Below are positions 52,378 to 60,447 of a stretch of 64,000 nt of DNA, in pieces. The DNA is from UBA3871 sp041797745. GTDB taxonomy: Bacteria > Bacillota > Clostridia > Peptostreptococcales > Anaerovoracaceae. Both the position numbers and the translations under genes were made by a program. The stretch spans positions 1 through 64,000 of the forward strand of contig JBHBZU010000053.1 in assembly GCA_041797745.1 (NCBI GenBank), read 5' to 3'. Below the pieces are notes generated by a model. The model was not told the origin of the DNA, did not search any database, and saw only the letters and a program-made list of their open reading frames with translations. How positions within the stretch are numbered: position 1 is the first letter of the stretch; each line of letters starts with the position of its first letter.

Positions 52378-52595
52378 GCTTGTTAAATTCGAGCCTGACA
52401 TTGTTGCTAGTCATGTTCTGCGGTGTTTACGTACTAACTGTGGGCTTGTGCCCATCGACATGTCGTGCGTTTGGTCAGCCACGACTTTCCCTGCGTCTTG
52501 GGTTTTAAGATATCTAGGTTTTTCTGCATATAGATTTTTGTGGCCTTTAGGTTTGCGTAAGAAATATTAACCGGTTAAGGTAATAGGAGATTTCG
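52378..52595 (+). other. hairpin-rich spacer between guaB and guaA
   Basis: No credible protein gene. Successive inverted repeats are present: AGGCT/AGCCT (52376-52400), TGGGC-TTGT-GCCCA (52441-52454), the palindrome CGACATGTCG (52456-52465) and GTCGTG/CACGAC (52462-52485), followed by a T-rich stretch. This is more structure, and locally more G+C, than other spacers. A cis-acting RNA or a small RNA is possible; I recognise no purine or PRPP riboswitch consensus. Confidence 0.4.
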
Positions 52596-54164
52596 ATGAA
52601 TAAAGAAATGATCGTTGTACTGGACTTCGGTGGTCAGTACAATCAGTTAATAGCGAGAAGAGTAAGAGAATGTAATACATATTGCGAAGTTCATCCTTAC
52701 ACTCTTTCCTTGGAAAAGTTAAAAGAAAAGAACCCTAAGGGCATTATCTTTACAGGTGGGCCTAACAGTGTATACGGTGAAGACAGTCCGCAGGCTGATT
52801 CGGAAATCTACAAGCTGGGCGTGCCCATCTTGGGAATCTGCTATGGAGCACAGCTTCTGGCACATCAGCTGGGCGGTAAGGTGGAAACTGCGCCTGTTTC
52901 CGAATACGGTAAGACTGAGGTTGAGTTTGATAAATCAGGAAAACTCTTTGCCGGCCTTAAGGGAGAACCTGAAAAGCCGAATACTACTATTGCTTGGATG
53001 AGTCACACCGACTATATTGCAAAGACTCCGGATGGTTTCCGCGTTACTGCAAAGACTCCTGTTTGTCCTGTGGCGGCTATGGAATGTGCTGACAAGGGCT
53101 TCTACGCAACACAGTTTCATCCTGAAGTAATGCATTCCAAAGAGGGCTTCAATATTTTGAAAGCTTTCGTAAATGATGTTTGCGGTTGCAGCGGACAGTG
53201 GAAGATGGATTCTTTCGTTGAAGAAACTATAAAGGCTATTCGTGAGAAAGTCGGTGAGGGCAAGGTTTTATGTGCACTTTCCGGCGGTGTAGACTCCTCC
53301 GTTGCAGCGGTACTTCTCTCCAAGGCTGTTGGCAAGCAGCTTACCTGTGTGTTTGTTGACCACGGTCTTTTGCGTAAGGAGGAGGGAAATCAGGTGGAAG
53401 CGGTCTTTGGACCGGAGGGACCATATGACCTTAACTTCATCAGGGTTAATGCACAGCAGCGTTTTTATGACAAGCTGGCAGGAGTAGAAGACCCTGAAAG
53501 AAAGAGAAAGATTATTGGCGAAGAATTTATTCGCGTGTTTGAGGAAGAAGCAAAGAAGATTGGCACTGTGGACTTTTTTGTTCAGGGTACAATCTATCCT
53601 GATATTATCGAGTCAGGTCTTGGAGGTTCTGCGGTTATAAAGAGCCACCACAATGTCGGTGGACTTCCTGATTATGTGGATTTCAAAGAAATTATCGAAC
53701 CTCTCCGCATGCTTTTTAAGGATGAAGTTCGTAAAGCAGGGCTGGAACTGGGTATTCCTGAATATTTAGTGTTCCGCCAGCCTTTCCCGGGTCCAGGATT
53801 GGGGATTCGCATTATCGGGGATGTTACAGCTGAAAAGGTGCGTATCGTTCAAGACGCAGATGCCATCTATCGTGAAGAAATTAATAAGGCGGTAAAGGAG
53901 GGAAAGATGGAGGCACCGAATCAATATTTCGCTGCACTTTCCAATATGCGCTCCGTAGGTGTTATGGGAGACTTCCGAACCTATGATTACGCTGTGGTAC
54001 TGCGTGCGGTATGCACTTCCGACTTTATGACAGCGGAGGCGGCAGAAATTCCATGGTCGGTATTGAGCCACATTACAACTCGTATCGTAAACGAGGTAAA
54101 GGGCGTCAGCCGCTGCGTATACGACTGCACAACAAAGCCACCTGCTACGATTGAGTGGGAATAA
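52596..54164 (+). CDS. guaA: GMP synthase (glutamine-hydrolysing)
   Basis: Aminates XMP to GMP using glutamine and ATP. The N-terminal class I amidotransferase has GICYGAQLLAHQLGG with the catalytic cysteine and FHPEV; the ATP pyrophosphatase loop ALSGGVDSSV is near residue 228; the C-terminal dimerisation domain ends normally in TKPPATIEWE. At 522 residues it is slightly longer than average. Its 3' end directly borders the second mobile element; the end of guaA is a known integration target. Confidence 0.97.
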   Translation: MNKEMIVVLDFGGQYNQLIARRVRECNTYCEVHPYTLSLEKLKEKNPKGIIFTGGPNSVYGEDSPQADSEIYKLGVPILGICYGAQLLAHQLGGKVETAPVSEYGKTEVEFDKSGKLFAGLKGEPEKPNTTIAWMSHTDYIAKTPDGFRVTAKTPVCPVAAMECADKGFYATQFHPEVMHSKEGFNILKAFVNDVCGCSGQWKMDSFVEETIKAIREKVGEGKVLCALSGGVDSSVAAVLLSKAVGKQLTCVFVDHGLLRKEEGNQVEAVFGPEGPYDLNFIRVNAQQRFYDKLAGVEDPERKRKIIGEEFIRVFEEEAKKIGTVDFFVQGTIYPDIIESGLGGSAVIKSHHNVGGLPDYVDFKEIIEPLRMLFKDEVRKAGLELGIPEYLVFRQPFPGPGLGIRIIGDVTAEKVRIVQDADAIYREEINKAVKEGKMEAPNQYFAALSNMRSVGVMGDFRTYDYAVVLRAVCTSDFMTAEAAEIPWSVLSHITTRIVNEVKGVSRCVYDCTTKPPATIEWE

Positions 54165-54327
54165 TTTCACACTCGTGAAAAAGCCTTATTTTACTGGGCT
54201 TTTGCCAATTGTAAATGCTTTTTGGCAACAAAATGGCAACATAATTTGAATTATTGTAAAAGTAAAGAGCTATCAGATTTTTTGAAAGTCTGATAGCTCT
54301 TTTTGTTTTATCGTGTATTATTGCCGA
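54165..54327. other. probable left end of the guaA-associated element
   Basis: After the guaA stop come AAAAAGCC...GGCTTTTGCC (a weak terminator) and the tandem word GGCAACA separated by AAAAT at 54221-54240, a pattern often seen near integrase sites. The attachment core cannot be fixed because the other end of the element lies outside the window. Confidence 0.35.
54264..54304. terminator. strong terminator after guaA
   Basis: AAAGAGCTATCAGA and TCTGATAGCTCTTT form a 14-base stem with T-runs on both strands; it can serve guaA and the convergent minus-strand gene. Confidence 0.9.
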
Positions 54328-54903
54328 TTACCAATTAATAAAGTCATAAGCTAGATTGCCAAGCTTTGATAACTCTAAATCTAAAGTATTTGCATTTAGT
54401 AGTTCTGTTATTTTTGCTTGACATTCCAGATATTGTTGCTCAGTAAGCTTGCTCCAAACGCAATCCTTAATATGCGCTTTTTTAATAATAATACTGTCAA
54501 GAGGGCAATCACACGATGAAAAATCAGGGATAGCTTTGTCTACAAATATCAAATCACTAAAAACATATAGATATTTGAATGTCATATTTATGAGTTTTTG
54601 AGCGAGTCCAAACCCAGTTACATAATGATTGTCATTGCTTATAGTATTATCACAAAACAACAACGAAATATCTTTAATAATTTTTCTTGAAAACACAAAA
54701 TTTGATTCAGTAATGGCGCTGTTTGTAGCAGAGCAAATTTCCTTTTTGTCATTCAGAAAAGAAGCGCTGTAATAACGACCTGCCGTCATCATATCTGAGT
54801 ATGCCAATTCAATGCACTTTATTATCACTTCCGATGGGCAGCACTTGTTTGTTGATTGTCCCAATACAGAAGATTCCAAAAAAAATTTTTTCCAGTCTGT
54901 CAT
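54328..54903 (-). CDS. uncharacterised element protein
   Basis: 191 residues, unrecognised. It is cysteine-containing (CCPS, SCDCPLDS) and predicted mostly helical, with no signal or membrane segment. It starts 13 bases after the XRE gene on the same strand with a GGGGGGAGC-like ribosome site, so the two are co-transcribed. Pairs of an XRE regulator and a second protein can be toxin-antitoxin or repressor-antirepressor sets, but nothing in the sequence shows this. Confidence 0.7.
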   Translation of the reverse strand: MTDWKKFFLESSVLGQSTNKCCPSEVIIKCIELAYSDMMTAGRYYSASFLNDKKEICSATNSAITESNFVFSRKIIKDISLLFCDNTISNDNHYVTGFGLAQKLINMTFKYLYVFSDLIFVDKAIPDFSSCDCPLDSIIIKKAHIKDCVWSKLTEQQYLECQAKITELLNANTLDLELSKLGNLAYDFINW

Positions 54904-54916
54904 AAGCTCCCCCCAT

Positions 54917-55447
54917 TTAGTCGTTCTTCAACCTATCTTTAAACGCTTCTACCATAGCATCGCTGAGATTCTGCGACGGTACTTTTACATAGCCGGAAGT
55001 TTCATCATACTTCGGATAATTGTAGCGCCACTTGTCATATTCGTCACGGTTAATGTCACCGTTATGATATTTCTCGGATTGTTCAGCCCACGCATTGAGC
55101 ATTTCTGAAAGCTTGGCGGCGTCCGTCCCCTTGCGAGGGTCTGCATACATTGAAACACCGTTTTCGGTCTTTTCTATTGTCAATCCGTATCTGTCCTCTA
55201 ATGTAAACAAAGTGTGCATTAAGCCTATATAACTGTCAATGTCGGGAACAGAAAGCGCCTGTGGCGATATATCGAAAACCTCTGCAAGTTTATTTGTTAA
55301 ATCAGCCTTAGGCGTTCTTGACCCCGATTCATACTGAGCCATACGAATATCCGCAGTCTTTTCCGGGAAGCCGACCACCTGTCCTAAATATTTCTGTGTC
55401 ATTCCGCAAAGATTACGAAAGAACCTTATTCTCTCTCCGATTGCCAT
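54917..55447 (-). CDS. XRE family transcriptional regulator
   Basis: 176 residues: an N-terminal helix-turn-helix of the Cro/C1 type (GERIRFFRNLCGMTQKYLGQ, then YESGSRTPKADLTNKLAEVF, about residues 3-62) and a C-terminal region of unknown role. It is the likely repressor of the element, facing the excisionase and integrase genes across a 280-base control region with repeated operators. The ATG at 55447 follows AAGGAG. Confidence 0.9.
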   Translation of the reverse strand: MAIGERIRFFRNLCGMTQKYLGQVVGFPEKTADIRMAQYESGSRTPKADLTNKLAEVFDISPQALSVPDIDSYIGLMHTLFTLEDRYGLTIEKTENGVSMYADPRKGTDAAKLSEMLNAWAEQSEKYHNGDINRDEYDKWRYNYPKYDETSGYVKVPSQNLSDAMVEAFKDRLKND

Positions 55448-55490
55448 AAAATACACTCCTTACTTATGTAATGCGCAATCAGTATATCAT

Positions 55491-55581
55491 ATATGTTTAG
55501 TATATGTCAAGTAACATAAAACAAAAAAGTTTAATATTTTTGCAAAAGCCACTTGACATAACGGAATATGTTTAGTATAAT
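55491..55581. promoter_or_regulatory. divergent promoters with repeated operators
   Basis: ATATGTTTAGTATA occurs twice in the same orientation, at 55491-55504 and 55566-55579. On the + strand TTGACA (55553-55558) and TATAAT (55576-55581) are spaced by 17 bases, a consensus promoter for the excisionase-integrase side. On the minus strand TTGACA and TATACT with 18-base spacing serve the XRE gene. Each operator copy lies inside a promoter spacer, the position for repression by the XRE protein. Confidence 0.7.
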
Positions 55582-55734
55582 CATTAAGCAAATAGCGTTA
55601 AGCTATTTGTAAACAACTGAATAACCGTCATACATCACGGTAATGGTGTATCCGCTCGGGCAAATCGGAATGCGGTCAGAAAGTATCCGACAATAAATAA
55701 TCATATTATAAAATCAAACAAAGGTGGTGATTAA

Positions 55735-55929
55735 ATGGAAAACGCAAGTTTTATGCGAGTTGACGAAGTGGCTAAGGAATTAGGCATTTCAAAATCCTAC
55801 GCATATAAAATCGTCCAAGAACTCAATGCCGAATTAGCTGAAAAAGGCTATATGGTGATTTCGGGGCGAGTAAACAAACAATATTTTACAGAACGCACCT
55901 GTTACGGTGCCGACAAGAAAGAGAGGTAA
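55735..55929 (+). CDS. excisionase-like helix-turn-helix protein
   Basis: 64-residue DNA-binding protein (MRVDEVAKELGISKSYAYKI, then LAEKGYMVISGRVNKQYF) of the kind that precedes integrases in Tn1549/Tn4451-like elements and directs excision. It sits 4 bases before the integrase frame, with an AAGGTGGTGAT ribosome site. Confidence 0.85.
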   Translation: MENASFMRVDEVAKELGISKSYAYKIVQELNAELAEKGYMVISGRVNKQYFTERTCYGADKKER

Positions 55930-55933
55930 ATTT

Positions 55934-57007
55934 ATGGCAGTATATAAAGAAGATAAAACAAACACTTGGCGTGTTATCTATCGCTATACCGATTGGAACG
56001 GCCAGAGAAAACAAACGCAAAAGCGAGGCTTTAAGACAAAGCGTGAAGCCCAGTCTTGGGAGCGAGAACAGCTTAATAAGCTCGGCGGTGACTTGGATAT
56101 GACATTCAACAGCTTTGTCGGGCATTACGCCGAAGATATGCAAACAAGGCTGAAAGAAAATACTTGGGAAACCAAGAAGCATATTATTGAAACAAAACTT
56201 GTTCCATATTTCGGCAAACTGAAAATGTGCAATATTACCGCACAACAAATTATCACTTGGCAAAATTAACTTATCAATTACAAGGACGATAAAGGTAAAA
56301 CTTATTCGCCTGTGTATCTGAAAACAATTCATAATCAGTTGTCGGCAATTTTTAACCACGCTGTTAGGTACTATAATTTGAAAGAAAATCCTTGCAAAAA
56401 GGCAGGCAGTATGGGTAAAAAGAAAAATCGAGAAATGCTGTTCTGGACAAAAGACGAATATCTAAAATTCGCCGATAAAATGATGGACAAGCCGTTATCC
56501 TATTATGCTTTTGAAATGCTTTATTGGACAGGCGTTCGTGAGGGAGAGTTGTTGGCTCTCACCCCAGCAGATTTTGATTTTGAAAAGAGAACGGTTACGA
56601 TAAACAAATCGTTTCAGCACTTAAATGGCAGAGATGTTATTACTTCGCCTAAAACAGAAAAGAGTAACAGAACGATTAGGTTGCCGAAATTTCTCTGTGA
56701 TGAAATGCAGGACTACTTGAAAATGCTCTATGATGTAGGCTTGGACGACAGAATGTTCCCTGTTACAAAAAGCTATTTGTATCGAGAAATGGAGCGAGGC
56801 TCAAAGCAAGCCGGGATAAAGCGAATCCGTATCCACGATATTCGCCATAGCCACGTGAGCTTGCTTATTGATATGGGATTTTCCGCAACGGCGATTGCCG
56901 ACCGTGTGGGTCACGAAAGCATAGAGATAACATACAATTATGCTCATTTGTTCCCGTCAAAGCAGACGGAAATGGCAGACAAATTGGAAATGGAAAGGAG
57001 TAGATGA
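55934..57007 (+). pseudogene. tyrosine integrase with an in-frame stop
   Basis: The frame is continuous except for one TAA at 56267-56269 (codon 112), between IITWQN and LINYKDDKGK, where family members usually have glutamate; GAA to TAA is a single base change. The N-terminal SAM-like core-binding domain (codons 1-130) and the catalytic domain (WTGVREGELLAL, HDIRHSHVS, GHESIEITYNYAH with the tyrosine nucleophile) are otherwise intact. An internal start at ATG 56312 would yield only the catalytic part. The integrase is therefore probably inactive, unless the stop is suppressed. Confidence 0.9.
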
Positions 57008-57008
57008 T

Positions 57009-57332
57009 ATGTCGCTCAAAAACAGAGATGAACACAACCGCTGGCGAAACAAAACGGTAGCGTTTAGGGTTTCGCCGGAGGAGTGGCAACAAATCGAACG
57101 ATATGTTCGGCTGTCCGGATTGAATAAACAGGACTATATCACACGGCGATTAACGCACCGAGAAATAACTGTGCAAGGCAATCCGAGAGTGTATAAGGCA
57201 CTGCGTGATAACCTTTACGATGTGCTTGCGGAACTTAAACGAATTGAGGCAGGCGGCGAAGTCAATGACGAACTGCTTGACTTAATCGAGATGATAGCCG
57301 ATATTCTCGGCGGACTTAAAGGAGATGATTAG
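57009..57332 (+). CDS. MobC-like mobilisation protein
   Basis: 107 residues with a ribbon-helix-helix start (NKTVAFRVSPEEWQQIERYV) and RLSGLNKQDYITRRL, matching relaxosome accessory proteins that bind oriT. It overlaps nothing and precedes the ATPase gene by one base. It probably helps the MobV-type relaxase encoded 1.4 kb further on. Confidence 0.75.
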   Translation: MSLKNRDEHNRWRNKTVAFRVSPEEWQQIERYVRLSGLNKQDYITRRLTHREITVQGNPRVYKALRDNLYDVLAELKRIEAGGEVNDELLDLIEMIADILGGLKGDD

Positions 57333-57333
57333 A

Positions 57334-58509
57334 ATGGAAAATAAAAAAATGACCGCTCCGAATGTATCTGTTGGCGCAGATACGGAGCAGTCACCAAATG
57401 TATGTACAGATAGTATAACCGATTTGGAACAAGATTTCAAGGAAATTGAAGAAATGCAAAAAGAAATGTTTCGTCAAATGCAACCGTCATATTTGAAAAC
57501 GGTTTCAATGGCTGATTTGTACGAAACGGATTTTGAGGTGCAAAGCGCATTGATAGATAATTTGCTTTATCGAGGAACATATCTGTTTGTCGGCTCTCCG
57601 AAAGTGGGTAAAAGTTTTATGATGGCACAGCTTGCGTATCACATCAGCACAGGCACGCCTCTTTGGAATTACAAAGTGAAACAGGCAACTGTCCTCTATT
57701 TTGCACTTGAAGACGATTACCCACGCTTACAGCGAAGATTATTCAAGATGTTCGGTGCTGACGGAACGGAAAATCTATATTTTGCAACGCAATGCAAGAC
57801 ATTGGACGGAGGTTTGGACGAACAGATAAGAGGATTTATTCGGGAACACCCGGATACAGGACTTATCATAATCGACACATTAAAGCGAGTTCGTGAGGTG
57901 GGCGGTGCCGATTACAGTTATGCAAGCGATTATGATGTGGTTGCGAAGCTGAAAGCATTAGCCGACAGTTGCAATGTTGCAATGCTGATTGTTCATCATA
58001 CCCGAAAGCAACAAGCCGGTGACAAGTTCGATACTATTTCCGGTACAAACGGATTGCTCGGTGCAGCAGACGGTGCGTTTGTGCTAAGTAAAGAAAAACG
58101 AACTTCAAATAATGCCACGCTTGATGTTACCGGCAGAGATCAACCCGACCAAAGAATACAGCTTGTTAAAGTTCCGGAAACATTGGTATGGAATTTTGAA
58201 AAGGCAGAAACAGAACTTTGGATTGAGCCGCCGGATCCGTTGCTTGAAAAAATTTCAAATACTCTTTTTGCGGAAAGTAATTCTTGGAGCGGAACGGCTT
58301 CTCAGTTGTGTGAAATAATCGGCGACGATATTAAGCCGAATGTTTTGTCTTTGAAGTTGAGCATAAATGCAAACAGACTTCTAAAAGATTATGACATTCA
58401 TTACAAAGCAAGCCGAACGCACAGCGGTCGCAAGTTATCTCTATGGAAAGACGGCGTGTCAATGTGTGACGACCGTGACAAACATTTTGAGAGCTGTGGC
58501 ACTGTATAA
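57334..58509 (+). CDS. RepA-like AAA ATPase
   Basis: 391 residues with a RecA-like fold: Walker A GSPKVGKS at residues 87-94, Walker B GLIIIDTLK, and LIVHHTRK typical of plasmid RepA-type hexameric helicases (AAA_25). It may drive autonomous replication of the excised element or act in its transfer. The ATG at 57334 follows GGAGATGATTAG. Confidence 0.85.
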   Translation: MENKKMTAPNVSVGADTEQSPNVCTDSITDLEQDFKEIEEMQKEMFRQMQPSYLKTVSMADLYETDFEVQSALIDNLLYRGTYLFVGSPKVGKSFMMAQLAYHISTGTPLWNYKVKQATVLYFALEDDYPRLQRRLFKMFGADGTENLYFATQCKTLDGGLDEQIRGFIREHPDTGLIIIDTLKRVREVGGADYSYASDYDVVAKLKALADSCNVAMLIVHHTRKQQAGDKFDTISGTNGLLGAADGAFVLSKEKRTSNNATLDVTGRDQPDQRIQLVKVPETLVWNFEKAETELWIEPPDPLLEKISNTLFAESNSWSGTASQLCEIIGDDIKPNVLSLKLSINANRLLKDYDIHYKASRTHSGRKLSLWKDGVSMCDDRDKHFESCGTV

Positions 58510-58560
58510 AACATTGTCACCACCGTCACGGTTTGTCACGCAATAAAGTTTTTGCAGGGT

Positions 58561-58700
58561 GCAGGAGGCTTTTTTCAAAAAGCCGCACCTGCCACTCGGA
58601 GAGCGCAAAACCTGCTTGCAGGTTGCATTTTTGATAGGCCTGCCTGTCAAAAGTGCTTTTGCGTTACTCTTGACAAGAGTAACAGAACCGAGGACGGTCG
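58561..58700 (+). other. candidate origin of transfer
   Basis: Between the ATPase and relaxase genes lie three perfect or near-perfect inverted repeats: AACCTGC-TT-GCAGGTT (58609-58624), TTGATAGGC/GCCTGTCAA (58631-58650) and GTTACTCTTG/CAAGAGTAAC (58663-58683), preceded by a GGCTTTTTT/AAAAAGCC hairpin. MobV/Pre relaxases act on a hairpin just upstream of their own gene, so the 58663-58683 repeat is the best nick-site candidate. Confidence 0.6.
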
Positions 58701-58725
58701 TATTTAAGAGATTGGAGGTGTAATT

Positions 58726-59886
58726 ATGGAAAGAACGATAAGCGCAATGGTTGGCAAAGGCTCTGTAAATCACAACAGCCGCAAGTTCAAGGCTGAAAAT
58801 GTTGACGGCAGTCGAACACGTTTGAACATCGATTATTGCAACGAAAACATCAAAGATGTGTATCACGAATTGTTTGACGAAGCGCTCGAAAGATACAACG
58901 AAAAACAGACAAGAGCCGACAGAAAAATAGAAAATTACTATGAAAAAATCAGAAATTCTAAGCAAGAAAAGCCGTTTCACGAGTTGATTTTGCAGATAGG
59001 CGATAAAGAAAATATGAGTGCCGAAAGCGAAAACGGACGGCTTGCAATAGAGATTTTGGATAAATATTTTCAAGGTTTTCAAGAGAGAAATCCTAACTTA
59101 AAAGTGTTCTCTGCTCACTTGCACGCAGACGAGGCAACGCCACATTTGCACATTGATTTTGTCCCGTTCACAACCGGCAGCAAGCGTGGGCTTGATACAA
59201 GAGTGTCGCTCAAACAAGCACTTGCCGCACAAGGATTTAAGGGCGGAACTCGTGGAGATACCGAGTGGAATCAGTGGGTAAACGCAGAAAAATCGGCGCT
59301 TGCATTTGTTATGGAACGCTATGGAATCAAGTGGGAGCATAAAGGTACGCACGAGGAACGCTTATCCGTTATGGATTATAAAAAGCAGGAACGAACTGTG
59401 GAACTTGAAAAATTAGGTGCCGAAATCGAGAAAAAACAAACCGAATTTAACGCTCTGTCCGACAGAATATTGAATTATGACGAGGGTTTGGAACGCCTGC
59501 AAACGGTGGAAGAAATGCTCGATACCGCACCCGAATATCAACTGTCCGAACCGCAAGGCTTTATGACGGCAAAGGCGTACAAAACAAAAATTGCAGAGCC
59601 ACTCATAGGCAAATTGAAGTCGCTGGTTAAAACGGCATTGGCTCGTTGCTTTGAGGCTTGGGACAATTATCACAGGCTGAATGTTACCAACGCTAACCTG
59701 TATCGTGAAAACGAAATGCTGACGAAAATCAACAGCAAATTAAAATCCGAAAACGAAACTCTGCGTTCGGAAGTCAAGGATTACAAGCTGTTACGCAAGG
59801 TTTTCGGTCATAAACAGATAGACGATTTGCTTGAAAAAGCAAGAAATATCAAAGGTCAAAAGCGTGAAAAGCCACGCTCAAGATAA
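58726..59886 (+). CDS. MobV/Pre family relaxase
   Basis: 386-residue plasmid-recombination type relaxase that nicks oriT and starts conjugative mobilisation. The metal-binding motif HLHADEATPHLHIDF is at residues 131-145, and the N terminus (GKGSVNHNSRKFK) has the conserved Asn/Arg region. The C-terminal half is a long coiled coil (about 225-375). The family is that of Tn4451 TnpZ. The gene appears intact, so the element may still be mobilised in trans after excision. Confidence 0.9.
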   Translation: MERTISAMVGKGSVNHNSRKFKAENVDGSRTRLNIDYCNENIKDVYHELFDEALERYNEKQTRADRKIENYYEKIRNSKQEKPFHELILQIGDKENMSAESENGRLAIEILDKYFQGFQERNPNLKVFSAHLHADEATPHLHIDFVPFTTGSKRGLDTRVSLKQALAAQGFKGGTRGDTEWNQWVNAEKSALAFVMERYGIKWEHKGTHEERLSVMDYKKQERTVELEKLGAEIEKKQTEFNALSDRILNYDEGLERLQTVEEMLDTAPEYQLSEPQGFMTAKAYKTKIAEPLIGKLKSLVKTALARCFEAWDNYHRLNVTNANLYRENEMLTKINSKLKSENETLRSEVKDYKLLRKVFGHKQIDDLLEKARNIKGQKREKPRSR

Positions 59887-59910
59887 ATAAATTTATGGAG
59901 GTAAAACAAA

Positions 59911-60294
59911 ATGACAAACACAATTTTTGAACAATCGGGCGGTACTTACACACAGGTCGGCGAGTTTATGTTACCCGACTTATCCTTACCAGCGGAAGAA
60001 AAAACACAGGCACATATCAGCGTGTGGGCATTGAGGCATAAACGATATTTAAAACAAAATCATGAGGTGATTTATTACAACCTGCTCACAAGCGGTAAGC
60101 TTAATAACTACATTGCCGACATTGAAAGCCAAGCGCAACACCTTTTTTCTCGGTTGGTAAAAGACTTAGCCGAAAAAGAAAATATAGCCGAAGAACTCAA
60201 AGCAACCGATATGATGCTATGGGTGCGGAAAATGAACAATATCCGTAACCGAGCAACAGAAATAGTAAATGCAGAAATAATTTATACGGTATAA
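59911..60294 (+). CDS. TnpV-like transposon protein
   Basis: 127 residues; SVWALRHKRYLKQNHEVIYY, LLTSGKLNNYIADI and MNNIRNRATEIVNAEIIY match the family, and the same blocks occur in the broken copy at 43021-43402. It is an accessory gene of Tn4451-like mobilisable elements with no demonstrated transposase activity. Confidence 0.85.
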   Translation: MTNTIFEQSGGTYTQVGEFMLPDLSLPAEEKTQAHISVWALRHKRYLKQNHEVIYYNLLTSGKLNNYIADIESQAQHLFSRLVKDLAEKENIAEELKATDMMLWVRKMNNIRNRATEIVNAEIIYTV

Positions 60295-60303
60295 ACAAAG
60301 CGG

Positions 60304-60325
60304 CGGCAGGGAGAAATCTCTGCCG
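60304..60325 (+). terminator. hairpin after TnpV
   Basis: CGGCAGGGA and TCTCTGCCG form a stem (one G:T pair) followed by TTATTGTTTT. It is equivalent in position to 43419-43438 in the other island. Confidence 0.75.
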
Positions 60326-60334
60326 TTATTGTTT

Positions 60335-60425
60335 TGGTCAATTGACCATCAATAAAAGCCTTAGCAAAAATGCTATATATTTTTACATTTTGTATATTGA
60401 CCAATGAGCGATTTTATGATATAAT
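60335..60425 (+). promoter_or_regulatory. promoter of the methylase-nuclease operon with repeated ATTGACCA
   Basis: TTGACC (60397-60402) and TATAAT (60420-60425) are spaced by 17 bases. The 14-base palindrome TGGTCAATTGACCA lies at 60335-60348, and its half-site ATTGACCA recurs at 60396-60403 over the -35 box. This arrangement suggests a regulator that both senses and blocks the promoter. Confidence 0.6.
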
Positions 60426-60447
60426 TTATCAAAATGGAGGGGCTGTT

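Noticed and set aside
52325..52570. 81-codon frame at the end of guaB
   Set aside because: It begins within guaB in another frame and continues through a hairpin-rich spacer without a ribosome site or family resemblance.
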